A stretch of DNA of 64,000 bases from Paralichthys olivaceus (taxonomy: Eukaryota > Chordata > Actinopteri > Pleuronectiformes > Paralichthyidae): the NCBI RefSeq assembly GCF_024713975.1, contig NC_091094.1:28358501-28422500 (forward strand), written 5' to 3'. Under the pieces are notes generated by a model. The model was not told where the DNA came from and searched no databases. It saw only the letters and a program-made list of their open reading frames with translations. The translations under genes were made by a program, and so were the position numbers. Positions 43,194 through 60,389 of this stretch are shown here, in pieces (position 1 is the stretch's first letter; every line of letters begins with the position of its first letter).

Positions 43194-46100
43194 ATGGCCC
43201 AGGAGCGCCTCAAGGACAAAAATAGAGACCTGCTGATCTCTAATGGGCAGACTGATGAAGGTATGTTGTCAGCTGACGAGTTAATATGTGTATACATCAG
43301 CATGTGGAAGTGTTTAAGTCCCAGTTGCACACCTTTGTATAGTGTGGCTGTGACTGACAACAGTCAACTATAAATAATTTTCTAATTAGGAATAAACCTT
43401 CCTCTTGTGTGAACTGTCAGGTTAGACCTACACTACTGTATTTTAACTTTTGTGCTAGGGATGTAGCCATATCTGCGGTTTCATAACGTCACAAATTTCC
43501 TAACCATTATAATTGTGAAAACTATGATATCTAACTATGGTGTCCTGCCTCTTGGGAGTCACGTAATTTGTGTCTGCACCGTGCGGGTAAATCTCTCTTG
43601 AGTCAGGTTTTGTGTGTGAGAGTCACTGAAACGTTAGTTGATAAGAGGGAATGGATGTAACGGCTTTATTTTCACCAACGCTGGTCGAAAAACTCCACTG
43701 GAGGAGTTCACAGCGACAGTAGGAGGAGAAATCTTTGTTTAAATCCGGTTTGTGACCAGCTCCGCGGTAACAGCTGACACACACACACACACCTCTCTTT
43801 CTATATGATCCATTAAACATGGAGCCAGGAGTTTAATTCACCTACACTGGAGGTAGTAATCGTATAATAAGGACATGAAGAATGTGGCTTGAACCAGAAC
43901 GGTTCGCCTGTTTACTATATTACTCCCAAAACAGAACAACTGCTGTCGGTGACCCTTCATAATTAAAGTCCCATACAGATACACTGCTTATGATGACAGG
44001 AAACAAATTCACTGACCAACCCTCTACAATAAGGCAACTTTATAAAATAGCTTACATAATTCATTTTAGCACAGCCTTCAAAAACTGGATATTGTTGATG
44101 ATAATAATAAATATTTTAGTTCATTAGCTATATTATTCACTTTATATTGTTTGTGTGTGTCTTTTTCCTTCTATAGTATCAATAATCGTGGCACCAAAAT
44201 TTCATACCGTGACATCCCTAGTCATACTAGTGCTACATGGAGAGCATAATATTTTCTGAGGTGGTACATGGTGTCAAAAGTTTGAGAACATCTGCTCTCA
44301 ACAGTTTAATTTTCTTTTCAAAGTGGCTGTAGCATAGTCTACTGTCAATTGTTTGTTTAATCTTACAGGGTTTAATCAAAGTTACTTATTTAATTGCTAG
44401 ACACTCATGTCAAGAGAACAATACACATCTTAAATTATGAGTATCAGCTGTTTATTTTAATTATATGTATATTCATATAAATATATATGAATAAATAAGT
44501 TTGAACAATGCCTTTGCAAACCAACTTCATGCATCTGTTTAGTAACAAAGGCCTATCAATGTATTCTATTGAGCGAATGGTGATGTCATTGTAAGTGGTT
44601 GGTGTTTTTGTTTTCTAATGATTTGTTGCTTGTGTTTTGTGGAATATACAGATGAGGAAGTCCTCATCCCAAGAAAGTCCTCCGTGATTGTGCGCCGCAC
44701 TCCGAGTACCAGAGTGAAGCCTTATGACAGGAAGTTCATTGTGTATGTATTAAGTTATTACTGGTTTTACAATTACTCAGTAAAGTCACTGATTGTTTAT
44801 ATTAGATTTCCTATAGTTAAGATAAGTAGATAAGTTGGTCTTGTGTTCAGTAACAATGTTGGTAACTGATGGTTTATTTTTTTCCTGTGTGTTTTTGCAG
44901 AGATCGTTCTGACACAGTTGTGGTTGGATCATCTAGACCCGTATGTAAAACAAACCCGAAAACAACACTCTGTCCTCCTCTTCCTCTCACCTCTCACTCT
45001 CTCCCCCTCTTTCTGGCTTTAGTCACCTTTCTCAAAAACATTCTGTCAACAATGATCGAGCTCTATGTATCTTCTGTTGACCGTGTGTTGGCTACATTTG
45101 TGTTGAGATCTCAACCTCTATGTGTTTTATGATGTCTTTTTGGGGAGGGTTTCCTGGAGTCACCACAGCCAAAGTAGTTTGTTGTTTCTCTCTTTAGAAA
45201 ATAGGTTTGCGTTTTGAAATTAGTTGATGAAAGTTTTAAATTCTTGCTGATTGAGATGGGGATGATAAGAGAAACAATAGACTAGCCATTATTGTTTTTG
45301 AATGCTCTGAAATGCCAAATGTTAAACTGTTGCCACTTTATAATTGAGTGAGAATTATTTATTATAATTATAATTAATAATTATAATTTAAACTGTAAGT
45401 GACTGTATTTCATATTGAAAGTCAAATGTATTTTAAAGGGTTTGTAAAAGGAAAACATGGTATTTTTGTATTGACCTTTATTGACCTGATTTTGGTGTGA
45501 AGACTTTAATGGCATGAGGGACTGGACACAGATGTGGTGGGGAACTATCTGGGCTCTTATATTCCGCTGTGTATCGATTAGATGTTCTGTTAACACCTTT
45601 GTAATCTGTACTCTGATTCTCCTGCAGAAGGATTCTTCTCCTTCGATGTCACTCGCCCAGCTGGCAAAGGTAATGTATCTGTACATGCTGACTGAACTGC
45701 CTGAAAATGTTTCCTATTTAGTTAAATAGATTTGTCTCTTTTTGAATTTTGTGGTGTTGACGTCCTACTTTTGTTGTTTTTAGACGGCCAACCTGGTCGA
45801 TGCTAAAGCATCAGAAGAAGACAAGATTAGAGCCATGATGTCACAGTCAAACCATGAATATGAATCATTACAGTTAGTACACAAACATTTTGCTCTTGTA
45901 TTTGCCCAAAGTTGTATTTTTTGAACATGAACAACATTCACTTATAGTTAGAAAAATAAGATTTACTTGTCTCTGTAGTTATTCCAAGAAGGCAGTTGGA
46001 CCTCCACCTGCTCATTACATCTGCCATCGTTGTGGAAAGGATGGTCACAACATCCGGCAGTGCCCCATGCTGATGGTAAGGATCCTGCATCATTGCAATG

Positions 46101-48663
46101 TTTTTCTCTGTTAAGTACATTTTTAAAGATGTTAAATCTCAAATGAGTGATAATATTCTCTGTGAACCTTCAGGTCCAGGACAAGGGTGGTGAGCATGCT
46201 CAGCCAGTCAGGATAAGTAAGGGGATTCCTCAGAGTTTCATGGTGAAGGCAGAGCCTGGCACCAAAGGAGCCATGTTAACCAGCACTGGGGAATTTGCCA
46301 TACCTGCAATAGATGCGTACGTGAAGGATGTCCGCAAACACACACAATACTACCTCCTCATGCAACAAAACTCATACTAGTATCAACTCATGTCATATTT
46401 ATCTTTTTCATTTTATATCCTCTGTGGTTTTTCACTTGTTATGACAAAGATTTTAAAAATATAAATGCAAATGTATTGATACAGGACAGCGTATGCCAAG
46501 GGCAAGAAGGAGCGCCCTCCCTTTGTTCCACATGACCAGTCAACATCAGAGGATGATTCAGACCCTATCCCTTATGAACTCCTGTGTCCAATCTGCAATG
46601 AACTCATGCAAGACGCAGCAATTATACCCTGCTGCGGAAACAGTTACTGCAATGATTGTAAGTCCTTTCTCGTAACATGCATTAGTAATAGAAATCCATC
46701 TAAAATCTATGTTGCATTGTTTCAAACTCATTTGTGATGGTTGTCTTTGTGTTCCACTTTGTAATTGATATGTAAATATATATAGACTGGGCAGGTTGAA
46801 GGGAATTTATTGTCATCTGAAACATTTATTCTTATAATAGGAGTGTACAGACGGAGTGTGTGTTAATTTGTTGGTCAAATGGATTATAGCTTTGAACTAA
46901 GGACTGTTTGTTTTCAGGTATCAGGACTGCCTTATTAGATTCAGAGGAGCACATCTGCATCACATGCAAACAATCAGATGTTTCACCTGACAGTCTGAAT
47001 GCCAACACATTTCTTCAACAGGTAACGCCTTTGAAACTCATGCTTTTTGATTAATGTCATATTTGTTTGACCAGAAGTGTGAAGCAAATCTAAAATGTTT
47101 TTCTTCATGCAGGCTATTGATAAAATCAGCATGGGAATCGGATGGGTTTATAAACACAAGCAGACCAAACCTGCAGCACTACCTCCACCTAGCCCTCAGT
47201 TGTCCAGACCTGCTGCATCTCTATCACAGGTCCAGCCCCCTGCACCCACTCCTCTTGATCCTCCTGTTGCTGTGACTGCTACGCCTGCTGCTGCTGCTCC
47301 TACTCTTCCTCAGGCTGCTTCTGGTGAAGGTCCAGATGTTTCACCAGCTCCTTCACCTGTCCCCGACCAACATTCTCCTATGCACTCCACCACCCAGATC
47401 AAACCACCCCCACCTCGGTAAGTTTAGTCCCATATAGTTTGTACAATGTCTATGGAACTATAAAATGTTTGTATTCTAATATGTCGGCCTCTCAATGAGT
47501 GTTTCTCTCCCTCTGAATCAGGTCCTACAGAGGTAGAGGAGATCACCCCCCCGCCCACCTCCATACAGCTCCACCTCCTGGACCTGCTCCTCAGGTGTAC
47601 CCTCCTTCATCCCTGTACCCGCCCCCATTACAGCCCTACCCTCTTCCATGCCTGTACCCACCCCCACCAAAGCTCTACCCTCCTCCATCAGTGTACTCGC
47701 CCCCACGACAGCACTACCGTCGTCCCTACAATTCTGGCCTTAACCTTCCTCCTCCAACTGGTTACCCATCCCAGCCAATTTATGCACGTGAACCACCGGG
47801 GCTTAAACCTCTCTGGCTCTCCCCTGGTGTCCAGCCCCCTCTAGCCCACCTTGGACCCTCCTTCTCTCAGCCCCAAAGCTCTAAGGAAGATTTCTCCAGA
47901 CAAAGGCACCAACAGGACAAGTGAGTAGTTTCTTTTTGATCTTGAGTCGTCCTACAGCTACAGCAGCTACAGATTTGGAATTGGTTTTAGTTACATTTAA
48001 CTACAATTTACATAATTTACATTTGCGTAATCCTTCAAGCCATTCTGTCAATTTATTACATAATCTGCTTCTTTCTTTTTTGGTTTCCTGATCATCTTCT
48101 CCATTCTTTCCTTTCCCAGGTCCCGGTCAAAAAGTCGTTCTCCATTCAGCCGCTCTCCTTACACTCTCTCTAGATTAAGATCTAGATCCAGGTCTTACTC
48201 TTATTCCCCAAGTCGAGCCCGCTCCCGTTCACGCTCTCGTGGCCGGTCTTTTCCATGCTCCCCTCATTCCAGACACAATGAACGTAGTTACAGACGTTCA
48301 CGGTCAAGGTCCCCTACCTGGTTTCGCCACTCTGGCTCTCCGCAGTGTCCTCCTACCCTCCGGGCAGGACCCTGGGAGGGAGCAGAAGGAAAGGGACCCT
48401 TCAGGTCCCGGTCTCGCTCCCCTGGTGGCTTCCGAAGCCGCAGCCCTGGTGGACAAAGGCATCCTCCTCAGGAGCTGGCGTCTTATGAACTAAAGGGACC
48501 AAGTCCTGGAGGACATGATCGCTGGGACAGAGAAAGGTATCAACAGGTATTACCCAGAGATTACTCCCCTCAGGGTAGAGGAAGAAGAGGGAGAGAAGAG
48601 AGAGGTGCTCACCCTCACCATCCTCCATCCTCTTCATCATCAGGGACTAAGTCCAGCACATAA
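43194..48663 (+). CDS. rbbp6-like: RBBP6-like E3 ubiquitin ligase, short form, 12 coding exons
   Basis: The exons, all in phase, are 43194-43260, 44652-44742, 44901-44940, 45628-45669, 45784-45872, 45979-46075, 46174-46316, 46485-46657, 46918-47021, 47113-47417, 47522-47920 and 48120-48663. They give 697 residues. The order of domains matches RBBP6, an E3 ligase linked to Rb/p53 and pre-mRNA 3-prime processing. The C-terminal part of the DWNN domain is present (LIPRKSSVIVRRTP). It is followed by MSLAQLAKTANLVDAKASEED, the zinc knuckle CHRCGKDGHNIRQC (from residue 125), and the RING/U-box region LLCPICNELMQDAAIIPCCGNSYC (from residue 222). A Pro-rich segment follows at about 290-515, and an Arg-Ser domain from about 517. 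Vertebrate RBBP6 is about 1,700-1,800 residues, so the long C-terminal Rb- and p53-binding part is missing. The N-terminus is also damaged (see 43105-43193), and I chose the first in-frame ATG. Exon 2 uses an acceptor 9 nt inside the expected exon. It may be a diverged paralogue or an early pseudogene. Confidence 0.85.
43456..44220. mobile_element. Non-autonomous hAT-like element (MITE)
   Basis: The terminal words are inverted: CTAGGGATGT at the left and ACATCCCTAG-type (tgacatccctag) at the right, with further inverted similarity (ggtttcata / ccatatgaaa-like). There is no transposase. The 8 bases on either side do not match, so the duplication is lost. It lies in the first intron of the rbbp6-like gene. 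Confidence 0.55.
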
Positions 48664-48848
48664 GACCTTAAAACAATGTATGGATGTATTGAGTGAGAGC
48701 GTGTCTTCGTACAGCAACTACAACACACAGTCAGCCAGCTGTGGTGTAATGTATGATTTTGTCTGTATCACCTCCTCTGCATCTACTATGTCTACTGTGC
48801 CTTTTCTTCACAGCTTCTCTTGTTTACAATAGTGGCTGTGTCATAACT

Positions 48849-48854
48849 AATAAA
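48849..48854 (+). terminator. Poly(A) signal of rbbp6-like gene
   Basis: An AATAAA lies 186 bp after the stop codon, in actaataaagttttaac. It is the first canonical signal downstream. Confidence 0.6.
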
Positions 48855-49142
48855 GTTTTAACACTAAAAAATTAACACTTTGAATCTCATATCCTGAAGT
48901 GTAAAAACGACACTGTGCTGTTTTACAGGGCTGATATGCAGGAACATTTTGTGGCTGGGTGTAGAAACCACTTGGAGTTTCTGACTGTAGATCAAATTCT
49001 CCGCCATGCAGGCAGTGAAAAATTACTTAAGTATTCTTGGGGTCTGATTCAATCCTGGTTAAATTAATCTTGAATCTTTCACACAAAGTTATTTTCTAAT
49101 GATTCAGATCAACTCAAATCTGATGTGCTAAACTTTCCTTCC

Positions 49143-49245
49143 AGTCAATTCAATTCAATTCAATTTTATTTATATAGCGCCAATTCATAATTTGGCACTT
49201 TACATTTAAAGGTCAAGACCTTAAAACACAGTCGTGTTTACAATC
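49143..49245 (+). repeat. Dispersed fish repeat (TATATAGCGCC type)
   Basis: The words caattcaattcaattttatttatatagcgccaattcat are typical of a very abundant teleost repeat. Only a fragment is present. Confidence 0.55.
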
Positions 49246-49489
49246 CCCTCAGTTTGAGAAGAACTGATTAAGGTCATGTCAATAATACTCATAATAAATG
49301 TGCTTTTACTGACTGTGCAAGTGTGCATTTATATATTTTTCAAGTGGCAACATCTCAGTTCCAATGTGTTGGGTCAGAATGTGGAAGAAATTAATATATT
49401 ATTAAATAATTGTATAATAATCTCCCGAGACATTTTGAATGGGTGCCATTTTGACGCCGCTCCGCACAGAGAGACACATTTTCAGCATT

Positions 49490-49870
49490 TAGAAAAGCTG
49501 CATTTTGATAACATGATCCAGGTTGGTAACACAGAGGGAGAGAGAGAAACTGTGGCAGTTTAAGAGGAAGGAGATAGACCCTGAGAGAGAGCGAGCGAGA
49601 GAGAGAGAGACGGTGAGAGACATTTCCAAAAGCTGTTTGATTTTATAATCATGCATGATCCAGGTCGGTGACAGAGAGACTTGACCAATTTCAGAGAGAC
49701 AGAGAGAAACCATGTTGTATGGTTGTAAGGTCTTATCACCATCCATAGGATTTCATTTTAAAAATTCAGCCTCCTTCAGGCTTCCTGGAAACATCCCGCA
49801 ACTATTTGGGTTTTTTATTTTGAAAATACACCCTTCTTCAGGCTTCCTGTCAACATCCTGTAATTATTGT
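49490..49870 (+). repeat. Degenerate local duplications and GA tract
   Basis: The block gataacatgatccaggttggtaacacagag (about 49506) recurs as catgatccaggtcggtgacagag (about 49654). A GA-rich tract lies at 49582-49620. A second pair, attttaaaaattcagcctccttcaggcttcctg (49754) and attttgaaaatacacccttcttcaggcttcctg (49819), is spaced about 65 bp apart. No gene is seen here. Confidence 0.7.
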
Positions 49871-51337
49871 CTTGTTGCTAACAAATAGCCTAAAAGGACA
49901 AAGCGGTCTGAGGCGACGTCTCATGTATGTTTACTGTCCCTGGAGTTTGGACACATAGACAGTGAGCGTGCGTTTGTCTGCTGAAGAAGCTGCATGAAGA
50001 ACTGCGCCCGTAAAAAAAACGGAGAACAAGTGGGACCGGGAGGTTGTTATGAAAGGTCTGTAGGAAATATGCGAACAGAAAAGACGCTGAATGGAGGAAA
50101 ATACTTAGAAATTGAAAATGGACAAACCAAAGGAACGGCACAGACTTCATCTGAGAAGTGAAAGTTAACGTGAGGTGCCATGAAACAGGACCTGTGACAG
50201 AACCAGGGATTAACACCGTGTTGTCTCCAGGATGGAAAACTACTGAGAGACAAAGTCTTTCTGACGCTGAAGTCTCCGGTTTTCTGTTGAACAGGTCATT
50301 TACCACATCAATATAAATTCTATCTGTTGATCGTTTTTTTGTATATTCAAACTGATGCTGTTATAGTAACATTTACATTGTTACAGATAGATTCATATTG
50401 TGAATTAGTCCTGCCTAAGATCATTGTAGTACTTGTTGAGTCACCCTAGATTTAGAGTATGTTTAGACCAAATCAATTTAGAGTATTTATTTGGTTTAGT
50501 GAACTTCCCACCAACTCAGGATGTAAAATCATTTATGAACAATTGAACAATAGTCATGTTGTTTCTCTGTTTTATTGACAACAAGTTTCTTTCTTCCATT
50601 CTTATGTTATCTTCTCTCCTTTCTGGCTGCCATTTTACTATATCCATTAAAACAAAGTTTGAAATGCTAAGTCTTGTATTATTTATTTGTTTTCACAGCT
50701 TGCACCTGAAATTGATCACTCACATGCACAATGTTCAGAGTTGTTTACATGTATATCAGATACTGAAAGGTTGAAAACTGGGATTTCAGCTTCAGAAGAC
50801 TACGCAAATATTTTTTTAATTAAAAGATGCATTTTTATAAATATGCATAAAAGATGCACTCTGTATTTGCTTTGACATCATTCTTGTGGAATACAAACCC
50901 TGTGTAATACTCATATTAGCATTGCTTTTGTTAAACTAGATATAAATGTCAAACATTATATTAATAAGTATTGAAACTGTTTTCAACAGGGCTGATCCAG
51001 ACGGGAGGTCACTAGTGCACTTTTCATTATAGTGCAAACTCAATTGAACAATTAAAAAGATACAACAGAAGTAATAATAACCATAATTATATCCTTATAC
51101 ACCTATATGCCGGTGTGTGAATACTTGCGGTACTGTATGAAGCCTTCAGAGGGACAAATACAGCAGCTGGGGATGACAAGATGGGTTCCCTGGCCTAAAG
51201 AGCCATGTTGACAATAAATAAAATGTTGATATGCTGCGGTAACAGTGTTGTCATCCCCATGCTCTCTAAAGTGGTCTAACACCGTAACATCCTCCTGGTA
51301 CTGCCTGTGAATATGTAAAAAAACTTCTATCAATCAA
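49871..51337. other. No gene recognised
   Basis: This is AT-rich intergenic sequence between rbbp6-like and cep15. Open frames are short and lack homology or splice logic. Confidence 0.5.
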
Positions 51338-51800
51338 ATTTAAATCAATCAAATGTATTTATACAGCACGGTATCACAACAAACAGTTGTCTCAGGGTGC
51401 AGCACAAAAGTCCAAGATCTTATGAAAGACAAAATCCAACTTGTTCCACACCGAGCAAGCATGAGCAACAGCGGGGAGGAAAAACTCCCAGGTGGAAGAA
51501 AAACTCCGGCAGAACCGGGCTCGGTGTGGGCGGCCTCTGCCAGGACCGGTTGGGGTGAGTGGAGAAAGAACAAATAATATAGGGGATCAAAAGGAAATAA
51601 AGGGGGGGGGGTTGCGTGACCCTCCATGTCAGTCCTGCGACAGACCGGAGACCTCCACCAGGTCCATCCCTCATCAGGACAGGTTCCGGAGAGCCACACA
51701 GTATGGACCAAGGAGGGGAGGAGAAGACCCAAGGAGTTAGAGATATGTAATAAGATACAACAAAATAAACCAGGCAGAGAGAGAGGAAGAAAGAAGGTGC
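51338..51800 (+). repeat. Dispersed fish repeat (GGGGAGGAAAAACTCCC type)
   Basis: The words atcacaacaaacagttgtctcagg, ggggaggaaaaactccc and ggcagaaccgggctcggtgtgggcgg mark a common teleost interspersed repeat, here in near-complete order. Confidence 0.65.
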
Positions 51801-51834
51801 TGTTTTCTGGTGCCTGATGGGTGATCTCCCAGCA

Positions 51835-52215
51835 GTCAGAATCAGAATCAGAATCAGAATTCTTTTATTTGCCAGGTATGTTTGCACATACAGGAAATTG
51901 CCTTGGTGTCATTGGTGCACTACTTATGTACATATAACAACAATATAAAAAACAACAATATATAAGAAATTGAATAAAATAAAATAGAATAAAATAAAAT
52001 AAAATAAAGTATATACATATATACAGTATCAGAGTCACAGGGTTATGGGCACGTGCTGTGCGAAGGTGCAGAGATTGGTGATAGTGCCAGTCTAGGTCTA
52101 TAGCAGCATAACTATGGATGACTATGGCTCAGGGTTGAGGTTTTAAGTCTAGCCTTAAATGTAGAGACCGTATCTGCCTCCCTCACAGAGTGGGAGCTGG
52201 TTCCACGGGAGAGGA
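51835..52215 (-). repeat. LINE-type 3-prime tail and associated repeat
   Basis: A run of tcagaa hexamers (51836-51862) is followed by ttcttttatttgccaggtatgtttgcacata, which resembles the 3-prime tail of a fish LINE read on the minus strand. The part at 52.03-52.21 kb continues in repeat-like sequence up to the cep15 promoter. Confidence 0.5.
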
Positions 52216-52278
52216 TCTTGGTGACTGCTTTTATTTTGAAGTACATCCCGCGCCACGTCCGGCTGGGAATGCCACAGC

Positions 52279-52320
52279 GGTTGCTATGGATGTGTTGGTG
52301 TCGTGACCTGGTTGCTACAG
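52279..52320 (+). promoter_or_regulatory. Two X-box-like (RFX) half sites upstream of cep15
   Basis: The word ggttgctatgg at 52279-52289 and ggttgctacag at 52310-52320 each match the GTTGCYATGG half of the RFX X-box found in many ciliary promoters. They lie 28-69 bp before the cep15 ATG. Motif matches this short can occur by chance. Confidence 0.4.
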
Positions 52321-52347
52321 GCAGAGACGGACAGCGGCGCTCGGCTC

Positions 52348-57126
<4,779 letters not shown>

Positions 57127-58610
57127 GTGATTATGAAGGTGCTACTGCAGCCTGAAGTATCAATGTTATAGTTACATGATGCAAATGAGCCCAAGTCAGA
57201 TGACTCTCATACCCTGTTCAGAGCCCAATTCCATTTTTCTGCTGACCAATGGGTTTCTATGGTGAATCAGGGCATCAAGCGATGAGAAGAAGCACAACTT
57301 TCTGACACCAACAGCAAGGTGCTTGTTAGTGAGGTGGAGGTGAAGTTCGACAGATTGTTTGGTAGCCACAGCAGTGATGTAATTAATAGAAGAAAATGCA
57401 CAGAGTGATAAACGTTGCTGCTGCGGTTATTGAGAGAGAAAGAGTGAGTACAAAACAGAGGACAGTGCCTGAAGTAAAGAAAGTGGTCACATTTAAAGAT
57501 GAAGGCAATAAATGATTGTTGTTTTCTCATCGTCAGAAGACGAGTGAATTTGATTAATCCCCTGTATGTATTTGAATCATCCAAAACTGCAGGATTATTA
57601 AATTCAGAGACAGCTGCAATATTCCCTCTATGAATTTAGCAGAATCGGTTCAGTTCCATCAGGTCAGTCTGTCTAATACTGGACTCAGTTCAGCACAAAG
57701 ATCCAGGTTCACAGCGCTGTAGATTATAATTTATATCAGATGATGAGTTTTGTTTCCTACTTATCCTTATGTATGCATAGTCCTCTATCATTGCCTGTGT
57801 ATCCATCACGCAGCATTATTTATTTTTACAGCAATGGGACAGATTACTTCACACATCAGGTGTTCCTGACCTCCACTCTGAGACATCATTTGGAAATTTA
57901 AGTTTAAAGGTGAACACATTTTATTTATTTCATGTAAGTTGTGTCTGCCTGACAGCACAGTCATATTCACTGCACCATTTTACACACACATAGGCTCTAT
58001 ATGAATACTACAGTCATACTTTGTGATACAGGTGCAGTGTTATAGAAATATATTATTAAAAACCATCAATCACTCTCTTCTGTAACTGTTATTTTATGCT
58101 ATTTTACCTTGATTTGCTTCAAGTTGTTTTACATATTTTTCAATTGAAGGTTCTTATGGAACAAATGTCGCAGAAGCACAAATGACACTATTCGTATTAA
58201 TGATGGAAGTGGATCAATAATCTGGCTTCATTTCACCTCCTCACCTCTGCATTGCCACTTTCTTATGCATGTTTTCTCCTGATCTGGGTCCTTTTGAGAT
58301 TATGGTTGCAATGCTGTGTAAATCCCACTAGAGAGAGCCAGCGTTCCAGACAAAAGAAGGAAAAGCTTTCCATCGTCAGAGGTAAACCTTCATAAACTGT
58401 TCAGTCTGTCTGTTACATTAAATGACTTCTATGCATATTTATATATGATTTTGTAGATTTTATGGATATAGATTGTTATTTTAACAACATTGGCACAATC
58501 TTACTGGTGAAAAATATCTAAATGTGTATTGAGATATCCAATAAACAACTTGGGGCTCTGCATATTCTTTCATTTCTTTCATTTTTCATTTGACATCATT
58601 ATTCATGTTG
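57127..58610. other. No gene recognised
   Basis: This contains the 3-prime UTR of cep15 and intergenic sequence. I found no further exons and no strong repeat. Confidence 0.5.
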
Positions 58611-58750
58611 TAATCAATCAATCAATCAAAATGTTATTTGTATAGTCCATATTCTCAAATCACGATTTGTCTCTTAGGGCTTTAACAAGGTGTGACATCC
58701 TCTGCCCTTGACTCTCAACAAGAGTAAGGAAAAACTACTAAAAAATCACT
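58611..58750 (+). repeat. Dispersed fish repeat fragment
   Basis: The sequence aatcaatcaatcaaaatgttatttgtatag, then cttagggctttaacaaggtg and aaggaaaaactacta, is a diverged copy of the repeat type seen at 51.34 kb. Confidence 0.5.
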
Positions 58751-59289
58751 TGTCGATGATAATCTAAATCACCAGTGATGTGGGGTCTGTGTGTATCACC
58801 TCTTTATGTTTTTAGTTGTCCATCAGGTGTCCATGAGAGTTTCATAAACTGGTGAAGTTAAAAAAAGGGTTCTTGAGTGGTCTAATTGAAATCATTAATG
58901 TAATAAGAACAAAGATGGTAAAGCTTGTTATTGCAGATATCAGCAACACTACCAGTGAACTATGTGATGATATAATCAACAGATTTGTACATTTGTTACA
59001 GTTTTTGTACTTTCAATAAACACTAGTGCATTCAAAAAGTTTGGCTAAGTTGTTGTGTATAGCGTAAGATGAAATGAGATATTGCCCTGGTTAATGCTCT
59101 GTCTGTGTGCCGCTCCAGCTGTGCACACTGCACTCTGTGCTTTTGGACGCTTTGGCTTTGTCAGCTGCTGTTTTCCATATGAGCCTATGCAGTATGACTG
59201 CTTCCATTCACTGGGTTACAGGGGGTCACAACAACAATACGTCCTGCATTTGATCTGGCTGATATAGCTGAAGTTGTGTGAGGATGTAC

Positions 59290-60340
59290 AGAGCAGAGCC
59301 ATGGGCTGCAGTGACAGAGAAATAATGAGAGGAACATCGCTCTGACTGTCACCAGAGACCAGAGTGGGGGTCTTCATCCACTGCCAGGGTGCACGGAGAG
59401 ATGGTACCCCCTCACTTTAACCCCTAATTGTCGGTGATCAGACCCGCACGGGGCTGACGCGGAGTGGCGGCTTGACAAACGCAATCATCCGGACGGCCGG
59501 GGTTGAAGTGGCTGGTGGTTGGCAGCTGCCCAGGCTCCTCAGCTGGGGCCCCAGTGTTGAAGGCCCTCAGGGGGTCGGCTAGCTACCGGCCACCACTGAC
59601 TGACTGGACCAGACTGGACTGATAGGGGTTGGGTGGTGGGGTGTTGGTTTGGAGAAGGAGTGGGATCGGGGGGCAAGTGCTGTGAGGTCAAGGGCAGGAT
59701 TTAAAGAAGAAAGGGATGGGGGAGGCATTAGGGCTGTGTGTCCAATTGCGGGTGACAGCATCGTGTGGTGGGAGGCTGAGTGGGGGTGATGAAGATGCAA
59801 TGTAGCGAATTATCTAAAAGGGTTTTGAAGAGCACGATCTGGAGCCCTTCCAATTGACTAGCCCTACATTATGTATTCTAATGGCCGACGCCCCGGGGTG
59901 CTGGAGCCTGAATCACCACTGTTGTCAGTGACCAGACCTCGATTCACTCTGCCAGCCTCTGATAACAACAATGACCCCTCAGACAGCAGCCTGGCTCTCC
60001 TCCAGCCCTCCTCAGTCTCCGGTGGCGTGGCATGAATTTGCAGCCATAAGATTATGCAATGTGGTTCGGCTATTGAGAGCCCACTGAGAGCCCTGATGGA
60101 TAATTGGCTGAGCCCAAAGCCGTGCAAATGGTTAAGTGTCGACTCCAGTTGATTGGATAATGGGTAATTGCACGCTGCATTTCATTCAGTGATATGCTGT
60201 GGGTGTAGCAGGGGCAAGCGAAGGGGAGGGAAAGAATGGAGGAGGGAAAATATTTTGGCATGCTGTGTTTTTGCAGCCTGTTATTTCACACTTTGAGTCT
60301 GTTGCACTTGTTTGGATCACAGGTTTGAATCAACTGCGGA
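59290..60340. promoter_or_regulatory. Candidate conserved non-coding region
   Basis: The interval is repeat-free and not coding. The part at 60010-60190 holds dense homeodomain-, C/EBP- and octamer-like words (attatgcaatgtgg, gtgcaaatggttaag, ttgattggataatgggtaattgcac). The part at 59420-59560 is GC-rich with taattgtc and gcaatcatc words. Such texture is typical of vertebrate developmental enhancers, but conservation cannot be judged from one sequence. Confidence 0.3.
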
Positions 60341-60389
60341 TGCAATTTAAATTGCAAATGACATAATTTCATTGTTGAGGATTTCCATT

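Noticed and set aside
47518-47706. Minus-strand Gly/Met-rich frame
   Set aside because: It is the shadow of the Pro-rich exon of the rbbp6-like gene.
50556-50875. Plus-strand open frames between rbbp6-like and cep15
   Set aside because: They are AT-rich, with no motifs, splice sites or codon bias.
59579-60261. Minus-strand open frames near 59.6-60.2 kb as exons
   Set aside because: They have low-complexity His/Pro/Ser composition and no splice logic. They are better seen as non-coding, possibly regulatory, sequence.
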